A DNA stretch of 64,000 nucleotides from Apostichopus japonicus (lineage: Eukaryota; Echinodermata; Holothuroidea; Aspidochirotida; Stichopodidae), in assembly GCF_037975245.1 (NCBI RefSeq), contig NC_092563.1, positions 955,001 to 1,019,000 of the forward strand, in the 5' to 3' direction. This document shows, in pieces, positions 49,136-61,114 of the stretch. Position 1 is the stretch's first letter. Each line of letters begins with the position of its first letter. The notes beneath the pieces were generated by a model. That model did no database searches and was not told the DNA's origin. It worked only from the letters and a program-made list of their open reading frames with translations. A program made the translations under genes and the position numbers.

Positions 49136-50093
49136 CCGTTATAAAACGGCATGAACTACAATATATCCACAAAAACACATGGTAAGGAATGTGGCAATTT
49201 TGAAAAACGTTACGATATTTTCAATAACAAAATTATCTTTTTTATTATTGTTTATGTACATTAAGCCTCATTTTCACTATATACCGTAATATATATATTA
49301 ATTTCTCTCAGCCAGAAAGCGAGGGCAGAGTACGGGATATGGGCAATGGATGGTTTCTGTAACCTCTGATGTGATATCAGGGGAATTTGTCACACAAGTA
49401 TAGCGCTGTCACCCCCCCCCCTCCCCCCTCTCTCCCATTCACCCCACCATTCCCAATCTACCCATTTCTCCAAGCACCGACATTCATACAGACACATCAC
49501 AATAAAATTCATTTTTAGTAAGTGGAAGAATTTATTGTATAATAAAAATATATTTGTAAACGTTATTTACATAACTTTGAATATTCATGGTGAATTTAAT
49601 AAGCACTGAAAGATTATTTATGTATGTAAATTAGTAAATGAACTATCGATATAGGGTAAAAAAAAATAATAAACCAATCAATTAAAACAAAACATATATC
49701 TATATGAGTTAATGTACGAGTTTGTATTATGCAAGAAATAGTGGTAATAGGTTAACGACTGTAACCATAACCAGCGTGATATCTGAGTTTAAAACATGGC
49801 GCTGATAGATCCATGTACTGTAACATTCTTTTGATCCTGCGCTACCTCCACCCACCCCCCCTCCCCCAATTCCGCCCTTATTTCTCACACCGTCGTTCTC
49901 TCTTATTAGTCGCCTGCTGTATAATTTTAGACAAATCACTTTGGCTTTAGCCTGTAAAAACTGTATTTCCCCGTATTTTTGAGTTGGGATGAAGACCGTA
50001 TTTGTGACCTAGTCCGCGTTTGTATGCATAACGTATTTTTATACAAAAATAAATGTTTTACTGTCTTATGACTACATCACTTGACAATGGGGG

Positions 50094-50244
50094 CTAACCA
50101 TCAGCCGACTGTTCTTTATATGTACCGCTAGTGATGACGTCATCGTAAGAGGGCGGTGGAGGTTCTTCATTTAGGATAACGTCATTATAAGAAGGTGGGC
50201 CCGTGTCTGATTCGTCCGTTGACGTAATAGCATCTTGATCATTC
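50094..50244 (-). CDS. PPSY paralogue A, exon 2
   Basis: It encodes NDQDAITSTDESDTGPPSYN and onward to the stop TAG at 50096-50094. Both PPSY motifs are here, and the DNA around both contains GATGACGTCATC/AATGACGTTATC from the (N/D)DVI codons. Confidence 0.85.
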
Positions 50245-52912
50245 CTGTGGGACCAAAAACATACGGTATGCATTGTATAGATTACGTAATGAGGCCGTCA
50301 CGGGCGTTAACCTATAATAGTCATATGCTCCCTCCCCTAGCCCTCCTTCTAGGAGCACACCAAAAGCAAAGCAAACTCTTTACGTTGTAGTACGATGAAG
50401 GAGTTGGAACTTTCTCCGAAATAGCTGAAGATACTATAGTTGCATTTCGTTCATGGTTTAACTGTTTTCATTGGATGATTCTGTGTAACTATGGACTGTC
50501 AATGTTTTATTTTTAAATATTAAAATATATTTTGAGATGTTTTATCAAAAATTCGTGTCGAGTGATCCATATATTAATATCCAAATATGTTTTCCAAACC
50601 TCAATTTGACATATTTCATCCAACCTTCAGTTCGAGATGTACGCATTCACCATGTACGTAACCTAACCTATTGATACATTCTCTGTTCATTCGTAGAATT
50701 TGTTCATTCTGAAGCACACATATACATATTAATTAGTGTGGCAATAATGTAAGTTACCTGCGTGACGTTCCGACGGTTGCTATTGGTCTGCTATTGCACT
50801 AATCACAAGCTACTACATATCCTAATCACAGCTACTACTACACATACCCTTATGTATCCTCTGCATGAGGTAACATTTTGAACAATTAATGTGAACCCTA
50901 CTACAAGATACAGTCATGAGCGCTGACGTTGTTGTAGTTATATGCTAATTAAGGCAGTGTTATTGACTTCAAAAGGAACACAAGGTGTTTTCTAATCGCT
51001 CATCACGTATATGCAGGATCGCGGATGCGATGACAGTGTGTTTGTCTTGGTTTTCACGAGTTTCGTTAGAATACCAATAATCGAAATGAGCTCCTAATAT
51101 TTAACCTACGTGAACAGTGTAGCAGTCTAATGTGAAATGACTGTTCATAAATATCCCAGCAAACACAAAACGTTATCATAACATTTTTAAAAGCGCCTCT
51201 AAAATATGTTTTAATAACGTTAAATGTGGTGTTATAAAAACGTCGGCATAACGTTTTTATGAGATATTAATGTTATATTAATGTTTTAAAGAAAACATGT
51301 TTTGAAATAATAGCCTGAAAACGTTTTCGTGACATATTTATTACAACACAAATAACGTTATCAAAACAAAAGACGAAATGTTTTAATAACGTTTTAAGAA
51401 CGTTTTTGTGTTTGCTGGGATATTTACTACGTCTCTATGTGCAGTGGCGGAGCGTCCATACAGTCAGGGGGGCGGATGCTCCCCCTGACGGACTCAAATG
51501 GACTGCTGGCGCCCTTTTCAGCCCTTTACCACTTTTTACTTATTCGCGATTATTATTTTTATTGCGCTCTCATCTATCTATTGACATTTGTCACATTTTG
51601 TTGGTGTAATTTCGCAATGGCACCTATTTATTCTTCGTTTATCTGCAAATTAGCTAGGCCCGGAAAGGGTCATTTCCGGCGATTTATAGGGAGTATCTTT
51701 ACTCAAAAAATTTCTGTACGCTACGCACCAACCTGTGGTGGCGCTCCGCTTAGATAGTGTGAGTGTCGAAAGCGCCCCTACAGACCATTCTCGCCCCTCC
51801 TGACCAATACCTCTAGCTCCGCCACTGTCTATGTGTTTTATGCAGGTCTATCATTGTTAGCACCTATACCAGTGCCCCCAATGTTCTAACTAAAAATATC
51901 GAGGCACTGTGAATATACGAATACGTTTATACTTTATATCTTTTATACTTTATATCTTTTATATATTCAATTACCTGTGTAGAACAATGCATACTGCAGA
52001 GCTTATAATGTAACATAAATTCCTATTTTTCCCCTACAAAGTGATCTTAGCAAATAAAATTTGTCTAATTAAGTTAGCTTATCTTTTTGAAGTTTAAATC
52101 ACTCAAACGGGAGATCTCAAAATAAAGAATGCATATGCATATGCTTAAAGATGCATTTAATTAAAAGGCCTGGGAAGTGTCATTTCCGGCAATCTGGGAG
52201 GCATTTTTGGCAAAAGATTTTCTTGCTACGCTATACGCACCAACCGATAGTGCTGCTCCGCTTTGATAGTGTCATGATGGTCCATTTTGGAGAATGGCCC
52301 ACCAACGAATAATATTCTTCAAAGAGACCCTGCTATATATACATATCAAGACATCATTATGTAATATTTGGACAATGCACAATGTTCCTCAACTGTCTCC
52401 TTAGGGATTCTACACAGGCTACGGCCCTACTCAGAAAATTGGAAACTTGACACCCCCCTCCCTCCCCTCCCCCACATTTACTCTGCTAGTGTGTGACTTT
52501 GTGTTTCTAGTCGTCACTTTACATCATGTTATTTTCGACATTCTTACCTTGGCGTCGACAGGGACCTCGTGGCCCAAACCGTCAGTGATTCCGGTGGTCC
52601 GTTTTCGATAGTGACCTCATCCTCCCGTGTGTCTTCCACCTCCCTCCTCCTCCTGCACCAAGAGAATGTCTTACCCTGAAAATTTGCAACTACGCCGTAA
52701 AAAGTCTCGCAGGCTCCAGTGGCTACAATACATAGTAAAAATATTATATAGCCGAGGAAAAGATAATTAACTCTTAAAACTGATACTACTATAAGCAAAA
52801 CGGCTGTCATCAATAGACAAATTGGGGCGAGCTTTCTCCTCGAAGATTTTTCGATGCAGCAGGCGCGGTCCCCTCGTTGGCATTCTGCCCAAAATCCCCT
52901 CTCTGACGGCAT
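50094..52912 (-). CDS. Two-helix membrane protein with two PPSY motifs (paralogue A)
   Basis: Exons are 52912-52548 and 50244-50094. The donor is AAG|GTAAGA and the acceptor CCCACAG|G; the junction is phase 2 and restores an Arg codon. The product is 171 residues. Seen: a charged N-terminus with two Cys (residues 18-19), hydrophobic helices at about 28-47 and 49-68 separated by a very short turn, a basic CRRRR stretch (86-90), an acidic linker, and a tail with PPSYNDV (138-144) and PPPPSYDDV (150-158). Family knowledge: PPxY binds group I WW domains, as in NEDD4-type ubiquitin ligases, and YxxV can act as a sorting signal. Inference: a membrane hairpin with both ends in the cytosol that recruits WW proteins. 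I do not recognise the family. Its twin on the plus strand at 57555-58871 has the same size, intron phase and tail. Confidence 0.82.
51155..51419. mobile_element. MITE with CCCAGCAAACAC terminal inverted repeats
   Basis: CCCAGCAAACACAAAACGTT on the left is mirrored by AACGTTTTTGTGTTTGCTGGG on the right with one extra base. The inside is filled with AACGTT-like motifs and has no frame. The target-site duplication is ambiguous because the flanks (ATAT on both sides) are themselves palindromic. The superfamily is not assigned. Confidence 0.82.
51442..51827. mobile_element. Non-autonomous hAT-type element with 8-bp target-site duplication
   Basis: The termini are CAGTGGCGGAGC and GCTCCGCCACTG, perfect inverted repeats. 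They are flanked by TCTATGTG at 51434-51441 and 51828-51835. The 386-bp body has no intact transposase. Confidence 0.92.
52166..52280. mobile_element. Partial copy of the hAT element's right half
   Basis: Blocks such as GTCATTTCCGGC, ACGCACCAACC and GCTCCGCTT match 51656-51760 in the same orientation. The terminal repeats are not visible, so this is a decayed fragment. Confidence 0.75.
52548..52912 (-). CDS. PPSY paralogue A, exon 1
   Basis: ATG at 52912 opens a frame running to the donor at 52547. It encodes residues 1-121 and two bases of codon 122, including both membrane helices. Confidence 0.82.
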
Positions 52913-53975
52913 GATTGGTCACACGAGTTGGTTCAAAGGTACCGCCATGTAAGTCTATACCGACCAACTACACATTTTGTTCATAGATTAAAAATAATAA
53001 TAATAACGGTACCATAGTCAACAGTGCAACTCCATTGAGATATAGTTCAAAATCATTGGCGTTCTTGACAACGATGACCAAGCGGAATATATATCATATG
53101 GTCTCCAATTCATCAATAATTGCAACACTCTCCTTCGATCAATACTTTTGGAAAATAGTCACTGACGAGCGAAGCAAATATTGCGCCTTTCCCGAACGTT
53201 TGTCGAGCTTACCAATACGATTGTTAACATTATCCCCTTCTTTATTTCCTCAAAATGGTGGCTGTTCTGTAAATAGTGTGATCCTGTTATACGTGGTAAG
53301 TGATACAATCGAGTTCCTTTTAAAAGTCATCAGACTTCGTCCACTCAGCTGTTGTTTTCAGTTATACACAATGCACCGGATGTATATGTATACTATTAAC
53401 TGCGCATAGAACAGATTTGGTAGGTGTATGCTAGCTATAGCATATTCATGCAGTAGGAATCCATTGTAATAAAGGAACAAGATTGACGCGATAGTATAAA
53501 CCTGGTCAGAAAATAGAAAATGTAACAACCACGATTCCACGAACTACAAACACTGTTCTGTTAGCACACGATGTAACTATGTATTTAACGTGAGTTTGTC
53601 AGTTACAAACTTTTAGTGCTAGATCACGCACTCAACAACGTCCGCGTGTCATTTTCAGTCAAAAGTTCGGCTTCCTATCATTATGAAACTGCAACTAAAG
53701 TCCGTACCTTTGGACCTGTTAAGAATCCAAGAGTTACGTCGGTCGCTATGCTTGGGTAGCTCTTCATAATGCAGTATCAATAGTCAATACGTCACTACTT
53801 TGTGCTATCACGGTATTGACGTTTCTGTAATAGCAGTTTATGTAATAGCAGGTGCCATTTCATCAACACATTTGTAACATGGAAGTATAGCCTATTTTCC
53901 TATAGGCCTTTTGGCCAAGATCATGTGTAGCATGTTCCCCTTCTATGGGAATCGTGATACACACCTGATGATGGT

Positions 53976-54084
53976 CACACTGTCACAGTCTCGATGCAAG
54001 AAGACTGGGGTTGAGAGCGGATCAGTCAGTTAGTTGTTTGGTTTTTCGTGTGCAGGTTCTTTCCTTGGTGACTTTCCTAAAAAC
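53976..54084 (+). repeat. Dispersed repeat, copy 1 (inverted copy at 60013-60120)
   Basis: It shares CACAGTC-CGATGCAAG, ACTGGGGTT, GCGGATCAGTC and CAGGTTCTTTCCT with the reverse complement of 60013-60120. I see no terminal repeats or coding frame. Confidence 0.75.
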
Positions 54085-54539
54085 TATTCTATAGGATGAC
54101 GTTGTCATTTGTAATACCTCCAATCCAGATATGTATACACATACATTGTTTATACTGAGGAGTACCAATGGTCTGTAATCAATGAATGACGACACTGTTA
54201 TAGTCCGAGCAACTTCCGTTCAATGTCATCTTTAGCCAGAGTTTTTGTGCTGATATCTTTTTAGTCCAACAAAATAACCATTAAAGCAAATGTGGTTCTG
54301 GTCATCATTGCCTGATTGTTGGCTCAAAGTAATACTTTACAGACTGAGCTTAGAACCACTGCTGTAAGTCTATAGGAATTGTTTTCAGTCTGTAAAACGC
54401 ATTGGTATTTTGAGAAATGATCTTATCAATAGAAGTGACTGACTATGTAGTCTAGCACATAGATCATGTTACCAGATGCAATGCAAAAGCAAATGAAAAA
54501 TAATAATAATAACATAACCTGCACCTAACTATTATTACT

Positions 54540-54685
<146 letters not shown>

Positions 54686-55188
54686 TATCGTTGTTATAAT
54701 AATGATAATGATAATAATAATATAATAATTATTATCATTGTTATTGTTATTGTTATTATTATTATTATTGTTTTTATTATTAATTCATGTATTTCTCTTT
54801 CAACTTGGAAACATTTGTGGATGAAGCCTGCCTTCCTGCTCCGTTGTAATTAAATTAATATTACTTACTAAATGCTTCAGAAAGTCCATTATAGGCAATG
54901 TTACAAAGTTTCTACGTTAGCCTCATGTGTACTGAACAGCCGGGCAACCAAACATAAATCAATGACCTTTTGTGCACGATTTGAAAAATATCGCAGATGG
55001 GCTGGAAATCTCGCCATTGGTTACACGTAGTCCTTCCATAGTCCCCTCCACTCATATGTATATCACACACGCGAGGGAATTGAAGCCGTTTGGATTTTAA
55101 TCCCAATTTAATTTACCTCGTAGAGTATGCATGTTAGCAGGGTACTGTATACCTTTAATTTGGGAATAAATGCAAACCTGGCGACCCC

Positions 55189-55290
55189 TCTCCCGTCCGC
55201 GAAATTATTTTTCCCACTTCGACGCGGCCATATTAGCATAATGGGCGTGGACTATCGGTCGTTGTTACGGCTTATTGGTCTACGTCACAG
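55189..55290 (-). promoter_or_regulatory. Promoter-like module facing paralogue A
   Basis: Read on the minus strand it has CTGTGACGTA (CRE-like), CCAAT, then CCACGCCC (KLF/Sp1-like), then a 31-nt block (55199-55229). That block is identical but for one base to 56074-56104 on the plus strand. The element order relative to paralogue A is the same as in the second module relative to paralogue B. Promoter function is inferred. A shared transposon is the alternative. Confidence 0.4.
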
Positions 55291-55430
55291 ACTATGCAGT
55301 GATATCTCTCGGGTGTTTGTTTGGGTGCTGAAAGTTCTCAATTAAGTTACATGTCAGGGATTCTAGTACACGTACCAGTATAATAAATAGTATAGTACAG
55401 AGTGACATTGCTATTTAGGCATAGTTATAG

Positions 55431-55465
55431 CAGGGAGCTGCTACTCTAACAGTAACAGCTCCCTG
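55431..55465. repeat. Short hairpin, CAGGGAGCTG arm
   Basis: CAGGGAGCTGCTAC and the near-complementary GTAACAGCTCCCTG face each other. It is related to the hairpin at 467-494. Confidence 0.6.
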
Positions 55466-56042
55466 GTTATAGTTAATACAGACGCAAGTGACAACTGTTT
55501 AATAAAATGGGTAGAATATTTCAAGTCCGTAACAATACCCAGTAGCGTACGTAAACTAATGATGAAAGCACGTAGGCTCCTTACTGCCGTTTAAAAGGGG
55601 GTTCATTTATAAATGAACAAAGAATTTAGAATGATGGCTAAAACAATATGGGGCACAATACAATACATGTATCTTTGTAGGTTTTTAGCATTAAAAGGTC
55701 AGTGGGCCTACCTGGTGTAATATGAAGTGTAATAATCAATACCACGGGAGGTTCATTTATAACTTTCCAGACCCTGCTGTCACGGGAGGTTCTTTTCCAA
55801 ACTTTTCCAGACACGGGAGGTTCATAACACATCTAATAAACAAACACACTTTGATTTTGTAATGGAATTTATCTCAAGAGCTCCATAAGACCCGATTGAC
55901 TGGGAGGTGCAGTCGCACATCATCATGGATCTCATGAAGTCATGTCTTAGGCCTGAGTATATTAGGACTGAGTATATTAGCTCAGTATATTATTAAAGAG
56001 CTATACGTAAGAGCTCGAAGTCGAAGTCACAAACTTGCCGGC

Positions 56043-56113
56043 CTGTGACGTATTTCATAAGCCACGCCCATGCGGCCGCGTCGAAGTGGGGAAAATAATT
56101 TCGCCTCCCGTCC
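56043..56113 (+). promoter_or_regulatory. Promoter-like module facing paralogue B
   Basis: On the plus strand: CTGTGACGTA, then CCACGCCCAT, then the 31-nt block at 56074-56104, then CCTCCCGTCC. This is an inverted copy of 55189-55290 with small gaps. It lies 1.4 kb before the ATG of paralogue B, so a 5' UTR intron would be needed if it is the promoter. Confidence 0.4.
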
Positions 56114-57554
56114 TTCCTACAGGCTTTTGTATATTGATATTGGATTGGTGCACCTATATAGGTATATTTGATGTGTTATCTTCATATTCATTTCCTATTA
56201 ATTCCTCATCCCAACAGAACGTCAACGTATATACAGCTTTGGTGCATGAGGTTTGTCATTGTGATCCTTTTCAGATCGATCTGTAACCCTGCTTTTATTG
56301 TTCCGAATCAGCGAGAACAATTCATTTTATTGACTGTGTACCACCATTGCCAGTGTCTATCTGTGTCCCAGAATGCAATTCTCTCTTTACTGTGAACTCT
56401 TTCTCGCAGTTAGTAACTACACTATCAATGTGTTTACACATCGTTACCAATAAAAGGGCCTTTTATAACGTTGTAATGGTCCGAAATGGTGGTTACTGTT
56501 AGTTGGGACAACATGTTTGCAGTATCGTGGATCCTTTAGTTAAACAAGGTTGGACAGGAAGAATACAGTAAATAGTCTTATTGCCTTCTGACAAACAGGT
56601 CTCCTTTGCGGGCCTATTGAGTTGGAGATCATATCTCTGGTACAAGTTGCAGGGACAAGAAATGAAGTTGTAGCCGAGTGTGTGAACACGGCCGAACGAT
56701 TTAGGGAAAGTCACAGTGTAGAGCCTGCCAAAACTAAACTCGTGCTATTCATTTACAAAGCCCTTGTAGACTTTCGACTGTTATCCGTCGATTCGCAGGG
56801 ATAGTTTTACAAGGCTCGGAAATCTGTTTCGAAAGGAAATGATAGAATGCACCGACTAGAATCAGTGTCATAGAGTTATCTGATACAGAAGACAACGAAT
56901 ATAACTGATATACCCAGATCAATAACCCTAAAATATTTGTTGCTCAAAGGTTTCATAGTTTAGTCTTTTACGAGAAATTGGTTACTCCGTAAATATCAAC
57001 AAAAATCACACGAAGAAATATCTTACGACAGATGGCGAAAACGGTTCACCGCGGAGTTTTTAACCGAAATTTATAATATACCATAGGATACAGTGTACCG
57101 GAAAGCACACCGCAATAGGTTATACCTAGAGAGACCGGCGACATCTTGTGCAGGGAATTTCTGAATACGCTATTTCTCTACTTGATCAAAAATCCTAACA
57201 GGATCTTAAAACGGAATCTTTGAGACGACAGACAGAAATATCTGAAGAAAAATTTCGTAATTAATAGAGCTGAATCGCCTCATCCAAGCTTAATCCACGA
57301 GAGATTGTACAATACATCACAACACACATATATAGTAGCAATCTAAACAGTGTTAGCATCACATATTGTATTTAACTCGGGGACTCCTGTAGGTTCGGAA
57401 CCTTTACTCCTCACATCGAGTTCAATAAAGAAACAAAACACGGATTGTGCCACGTAGTAAGCTCCCTATTTGAAATAATGTACACTAAATAAATGTATTT
57501 TACATAGGTTGTAATCCTTAACGACAACGTACCACAGTTATCTGTCGAAGAATC

Positions 57555-57940
57555 ATGTCTGGACCGAATATACCGCACGAGACCGGCCAATCGTCGTCTG
57601 AACGGTTGCGTTCTGTTTATAGGTCCGCTCAAGCAAAGGGTATGATAACAGTTGGTGTTTTCATCCTCCTTTTCGCTGGGATGTATTTTATAAATGTGTT
57701 TCTGAGTTTTCGATATGGATTTTTTCTTTATATTATGCTTTTTAGTATGTTTATCATAACTTGCTCTTGCCTTCAAAATATATGCAAAAGATTAGACAAA
57801 TATGTCCACAAATGTTTCCGTGGAGTTTCATCTGAGGTCGGTGATACCGACAGCGGGCAAAGTACGGTTACCGCTTCCACACGGAACACCCCGGTGGCCT
57901 GGCAAGGAATGAACACTAACCACGACAGGATGGATTACGG
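57555..57940 (+). CDS. PPSY paralogue B, exon 1
   Basis: ATG at 57555, open to the donor at 57941. It encodes residues 1-128 and two bases of codon 129, including both membrane helices. Confidence 0.85.
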
Positions 57941-58871
57941 GTAAGCATGATAACAGCTGTATACATAGGCAGGCCTATACCTTGAGTTTGATTGATACAC
58001 TGTACGGGGGCGTCGAGGTCCACCCCGGTCGCCCCGGAGACAATATTACCATCGAGCCCCCTGTTTGCATTCTGCATTTTCCTTATGTATATTATGAAAA
58101 AGAGAATACGCTATTCTTTATCCTGCACATTTCTGCGGGGTCCTTTCATATATTACAGGTCACCCAAATTGGATACGGGCCCTGGATGTAGACACCTGAT
58201 CACCCCATTTCTTCGGGCCTGACCTGACCTGACCCATTCCCTCGCCTTGCCTGACAGTGTACACTGTAACCATCACAAAACAGGTCTGTTAGTGTGAGAA
58301 AATATGTGACGGGACAGGACTCAAAAGTTGGTGGACAAGTTTTAAATCCCCTCCCCGCCTCATTTTACCAATACTGAAAAGGCGTCCTGTGCCCAAATAA
58401 GTGGTCGTTTTCTTCCCCAACTGAATGATAAAGGTGACAAATTACATTTTACAGTTTTGATGTAGTTTAATGTTCAAGATTTCCCCCATTTTTGTGCTAC
58501 AAATATCGGCCGTATTTTCTTCCGAATTTTTTGGCGACCCTCCTAAGTACTTTGACGACCCTAATAAGGGTCGCGATCCCTATTTCAAACACCATGGATT
58601 TAGTCGACCGGTTTCAAACCTTTTAAAATGTTTCCAATCGTAGGTCATGCTATCTGCTTCGCGAGAGTCCACGTAGGCTTATTTTCATATCAAACATAAA
58701 ATTCATTTAATAATTATTATTATTTTCCCCCCTTGCAGACCGTATACGCATGATCAAGTCTTTCAACTTCCTTCGATGGGTCAAATGGAAGATACGCCTC
58801 CATCATATAATGACGTCATCTCCTCAGATCCGTTACCGCCCTCATACGAAGAAGCGACAAAGCCACACTGA
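57555..58871 (+). CDS. Two-helix membrane protein with two PPSY motifs (paralogue B)
   Basis: Exons are 57555-57940 and 58739-58871. The donor is CGG|GTAAGC and the acceptor CCTTGCAG|A; the phase-2 junction restores a Gly codon. The product is 172 residues. Seen: a polar N-terminus, helices at about 29-50 and 54-73 with a three-residue turn, Cys-rich CSCLQNIC at the end of helix two, a Ser/Thr-rich linker, and a tail with PPSYNDVI (149-156) and PPSYEEAT (162-169). The tail matches paralogue A at PPSYNDVI exactly; the helix region matches only in layout. Inference: a WW-binding membrane adaptor. I do not recognise the family. It is convergent with the avidin-like gene. Confidence 0.85.
57941..58738 (+). 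other. Intron of paralogue B
   Basis: 798 nt, with CCTGACCTGACCTGACCC near 58219 and no mobile element that I can define. Confidence 0.8.
58739..58871 (+). CDS. PPSY paralogue B, exon 2
   Basis: It encodes the WW-binding tail, with stop TGA at 58869-58871. The acceptor is preceded by a C/T-rich tract (TTTTCCCCCCTTGCAG). Confidence 0.86.
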
Positions 58872-60012
58872 CCCCAATTTTTCTGTACTTTCCACCAAGG
58901 TATTCCCAGATATTGAAAAGGGTTGAAATGACTTATTAAACAAATGTCTATCAGCATCATTGCAACGATTACTCACGACATTTAACTATCAAATTTAACT
59001 TTGACCCTTCCTTCCCCCACTCCTCATCCCCCATCCTAAACAATCGGTTAGATGGTGGGATTTGTGCATGTTTAAAACCTTATCTACAGTTTTCGAGTTT
59101 GCCGTAGGAGAATCAATTTAGCTTTTAGCATCAGATCAATAGTCCAAGCTTTTCAGTAGCTTTCATGCATTCTGAGGGTCGGGTGGGGGGATGGGGGAGG
59201 TGATCTAGTGGGTCGCTGCTCAGAAGATCATGGGTTTTCATGGGTCTAGATATCTGTCGACAGATGACATATACAATGCATGACGTGTTTATGAACTTTC
59301 ACCTTAGACCAGCGCACTGGTCTTTTTATGATTTGTTTTTTTTTATGTTTGCAGTATACGCCCATTTCCCTCTCCTGTAATTGGCAAAGATTAAGGAATG
59401 AATGACTGAATAACGTATTGGGATAAGGTCACTACTTTATGAAAACTTTACAGTGGAAGTGATAGGTTTTTGCTTTTCTGATTTAAGCAATTTTAGCACA
59501 AGCTTTTAGATTAAGTTAGGGCTAAGAAGGCAACTTGTATTGACGGTGTGGGGAGGGTGAAGGTAAGGGGAGTTAGAAAATCTGATCAACATCAACATTC
59601 TCCATTGTGGACAAATTTCAATCAATACTTTTGGTCCAGAAATTGAACATGAAAATGGGGGCCTGTGAGGGGTGACGCACCCTCGGTTCTTCATTCACCC
59701 TGGCTGAAAATTGGTTGGCACGAATTATTAAGTTAATTCTCACGCGTATGGAGAAGATCAAATAATTAACCGCTTGTTTGATGTTACTGTGTGGACAATA
59801 ATTGATATTCTGTATAGTTGTCAGTATGACGTTCTGAGTTCTGAATTCGACGGAGTGAAAGTTCACTCTTTTGGGAGTAACCAGGATCATCACTCTTTAT
59901 GGGAGGGGGATTGGTGAGAGGGGGAGTGGGAGGGGGTGAGGGGTTAATGTCACTGCTTTCTAAGAGTGACACACTACCAATTTATCTCCAAATTGAACGG
60001 AAATATACTTTT

Positions 60013-60120
60013 TAAGAAAAAGTCGCCCAGGAAAGAACCTGGGCACGAAAATCAAACGACTGAACGACTGATCCGCTTCTAACCCCAGTCCCCTTGCATC
60101 GGGACTGTGACTGTGTGAAC
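60013..60120 (-). repeat. Dispersed repeat, copy 2 (inverted relative to 53976-54084)
   Basis: Its reverse complement aligns over about 105 nt with copy 1. Confidence 0.75.
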
Positions 60121-60393
60121 GGAAATATCTTATATAGTTTAGTCTTTGGCAAGAGTGAAATCCCTCTTCAAAAGCGTGATATCCTGGAAACTATCAAAGA
60201 GTGAATTGTCACTTTTGGAATATAGTGAAGAGAGTAAATTGATTTAACCGTCAACTTTACATCGATAATTCAGCAGAAGATTGGCTCTTATTTTGTATTT
60301 TAAGTTTACTTTTTAAATAACTTTTGACAAACAGTTTCCTTTTCTAAAATGTATATGCAACTTTGAATAGTCTTTATGGATAGAAAATATATC

Positions 60394-60399
60394 AATAAA
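60394..60399 (+). terminator. Candidate poly(A) signal, plus strand
   Basis: AATAAA, 1.5 kb after the stop of paralogue B. It lies opposite a minus-strand signal 28 nt away. Confidence 0.3.
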
Positions 60400-60426
60400 G
60401 AAAATGGATACAATTTGCTGCTGTTC

Positions 60427-60432
60427 TTTATT
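60427..60432 (-). terminator. Candidate poly(A) signal of the avidin-like gene
   Basis: AATAAA on the minus strand, about 0.7 kb after the avidin-like stop. Confidence 0.3.
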
Positions 60433-61114
60433 GTGGAAATATTATTAAATTGCAATACCAGCAATTTATAGAAAAAGAACTAAGTTTGCACTAGTAAGTG
60501 GTGTCAACTTTTTACTCATCATGCATGATGTGGACACTGATACATTTTAACCAAAGTCTTAATTTGGCGGTTTTCGAAACCTTATCGCTTAAGAAAAAAC
60601 CTGATACATTAATACCTAATTAAGACTTAATATATCCAATTACAGGACTAGGTACATTCTAAGGCGTTGTGGCCCGCAGATGGAGCACCAAACATTCACT
60701 TTGGCCCTTAAAATCAATTTCGTGCCCAACTTTGATATAAGGGAAGACGTTCACAGGCTTCTTTTTTCTCTTTTTTACTGGAATCCTATACTTTAATATC
60801 GAAGGAAACGGCTGGGTGTTGTAATCTAACATTTTTTCGGCCGTTTCTCCGTCTGAACACATTCTTAATATGTTTATGTGATTTAGTATAAGTTGCAACA
60901 AAATCTTGGACTATAATCATTATTTCTGAAACCCCTTCAGTCCTCAACACTCTTCTCATTCCTACCCTTGCTATATTACTTGCTATGTACATGCCTTGGT
61001 CATTGAGAAATGTAACCACGTGTATATATATTTATAAAAATGAGAAATCGTTGTTCCTGCACATAATTAGGATCAGTACACAGTTATGTGGCATGTTTAT
61101 CCTTAAATCATCGG

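Larger units (their letters stand above)
40491..50093. other. SLC7 3' UTR and intergenic region
   Basis: The 3' end of the SLC7 transcript cannot be fixed. AATAAA occurs near 42346 and 47094. The region holds the antisense frame 40638-40961, the 59-bp repeat array, a TACTGTACAG cluster at 43011-43064 and exon-like fragments at 48382-49135. Elsewhere I see nothing. Confidence 0.5.
50245..52547 (-). other. Intron of paralogue A, rich in MITEs
   Basis: The 2.3-kb intron holds a 265-bp inverted-repeat element (51155-51419), a hAT MITE (51442-51827) and a half-copy of the latter (52166-52280). Confidence 0.8.
58872..61114. other. Convergent intergenic region between paralogue B and the avidin-like gene
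   Basis: It holds G/T-rich and G/A-rich stretches (59178-59205, 59900-59945), the inverted dispersed repeat 60013-60120 and opposed poly(A) signals near 60394-60432. The minus-strand frames at 60659-61019 show no recognisable domain. Confidence 0.6.

Noticed and set aside
60659-61019. Two overlapping minus-strand frames (80 and 77 codons) downstream of the avidin stop
   Set aside because: No domain, no in-phase splice sites to the avidin gene, and the avidin reading frame already ends at 61115.
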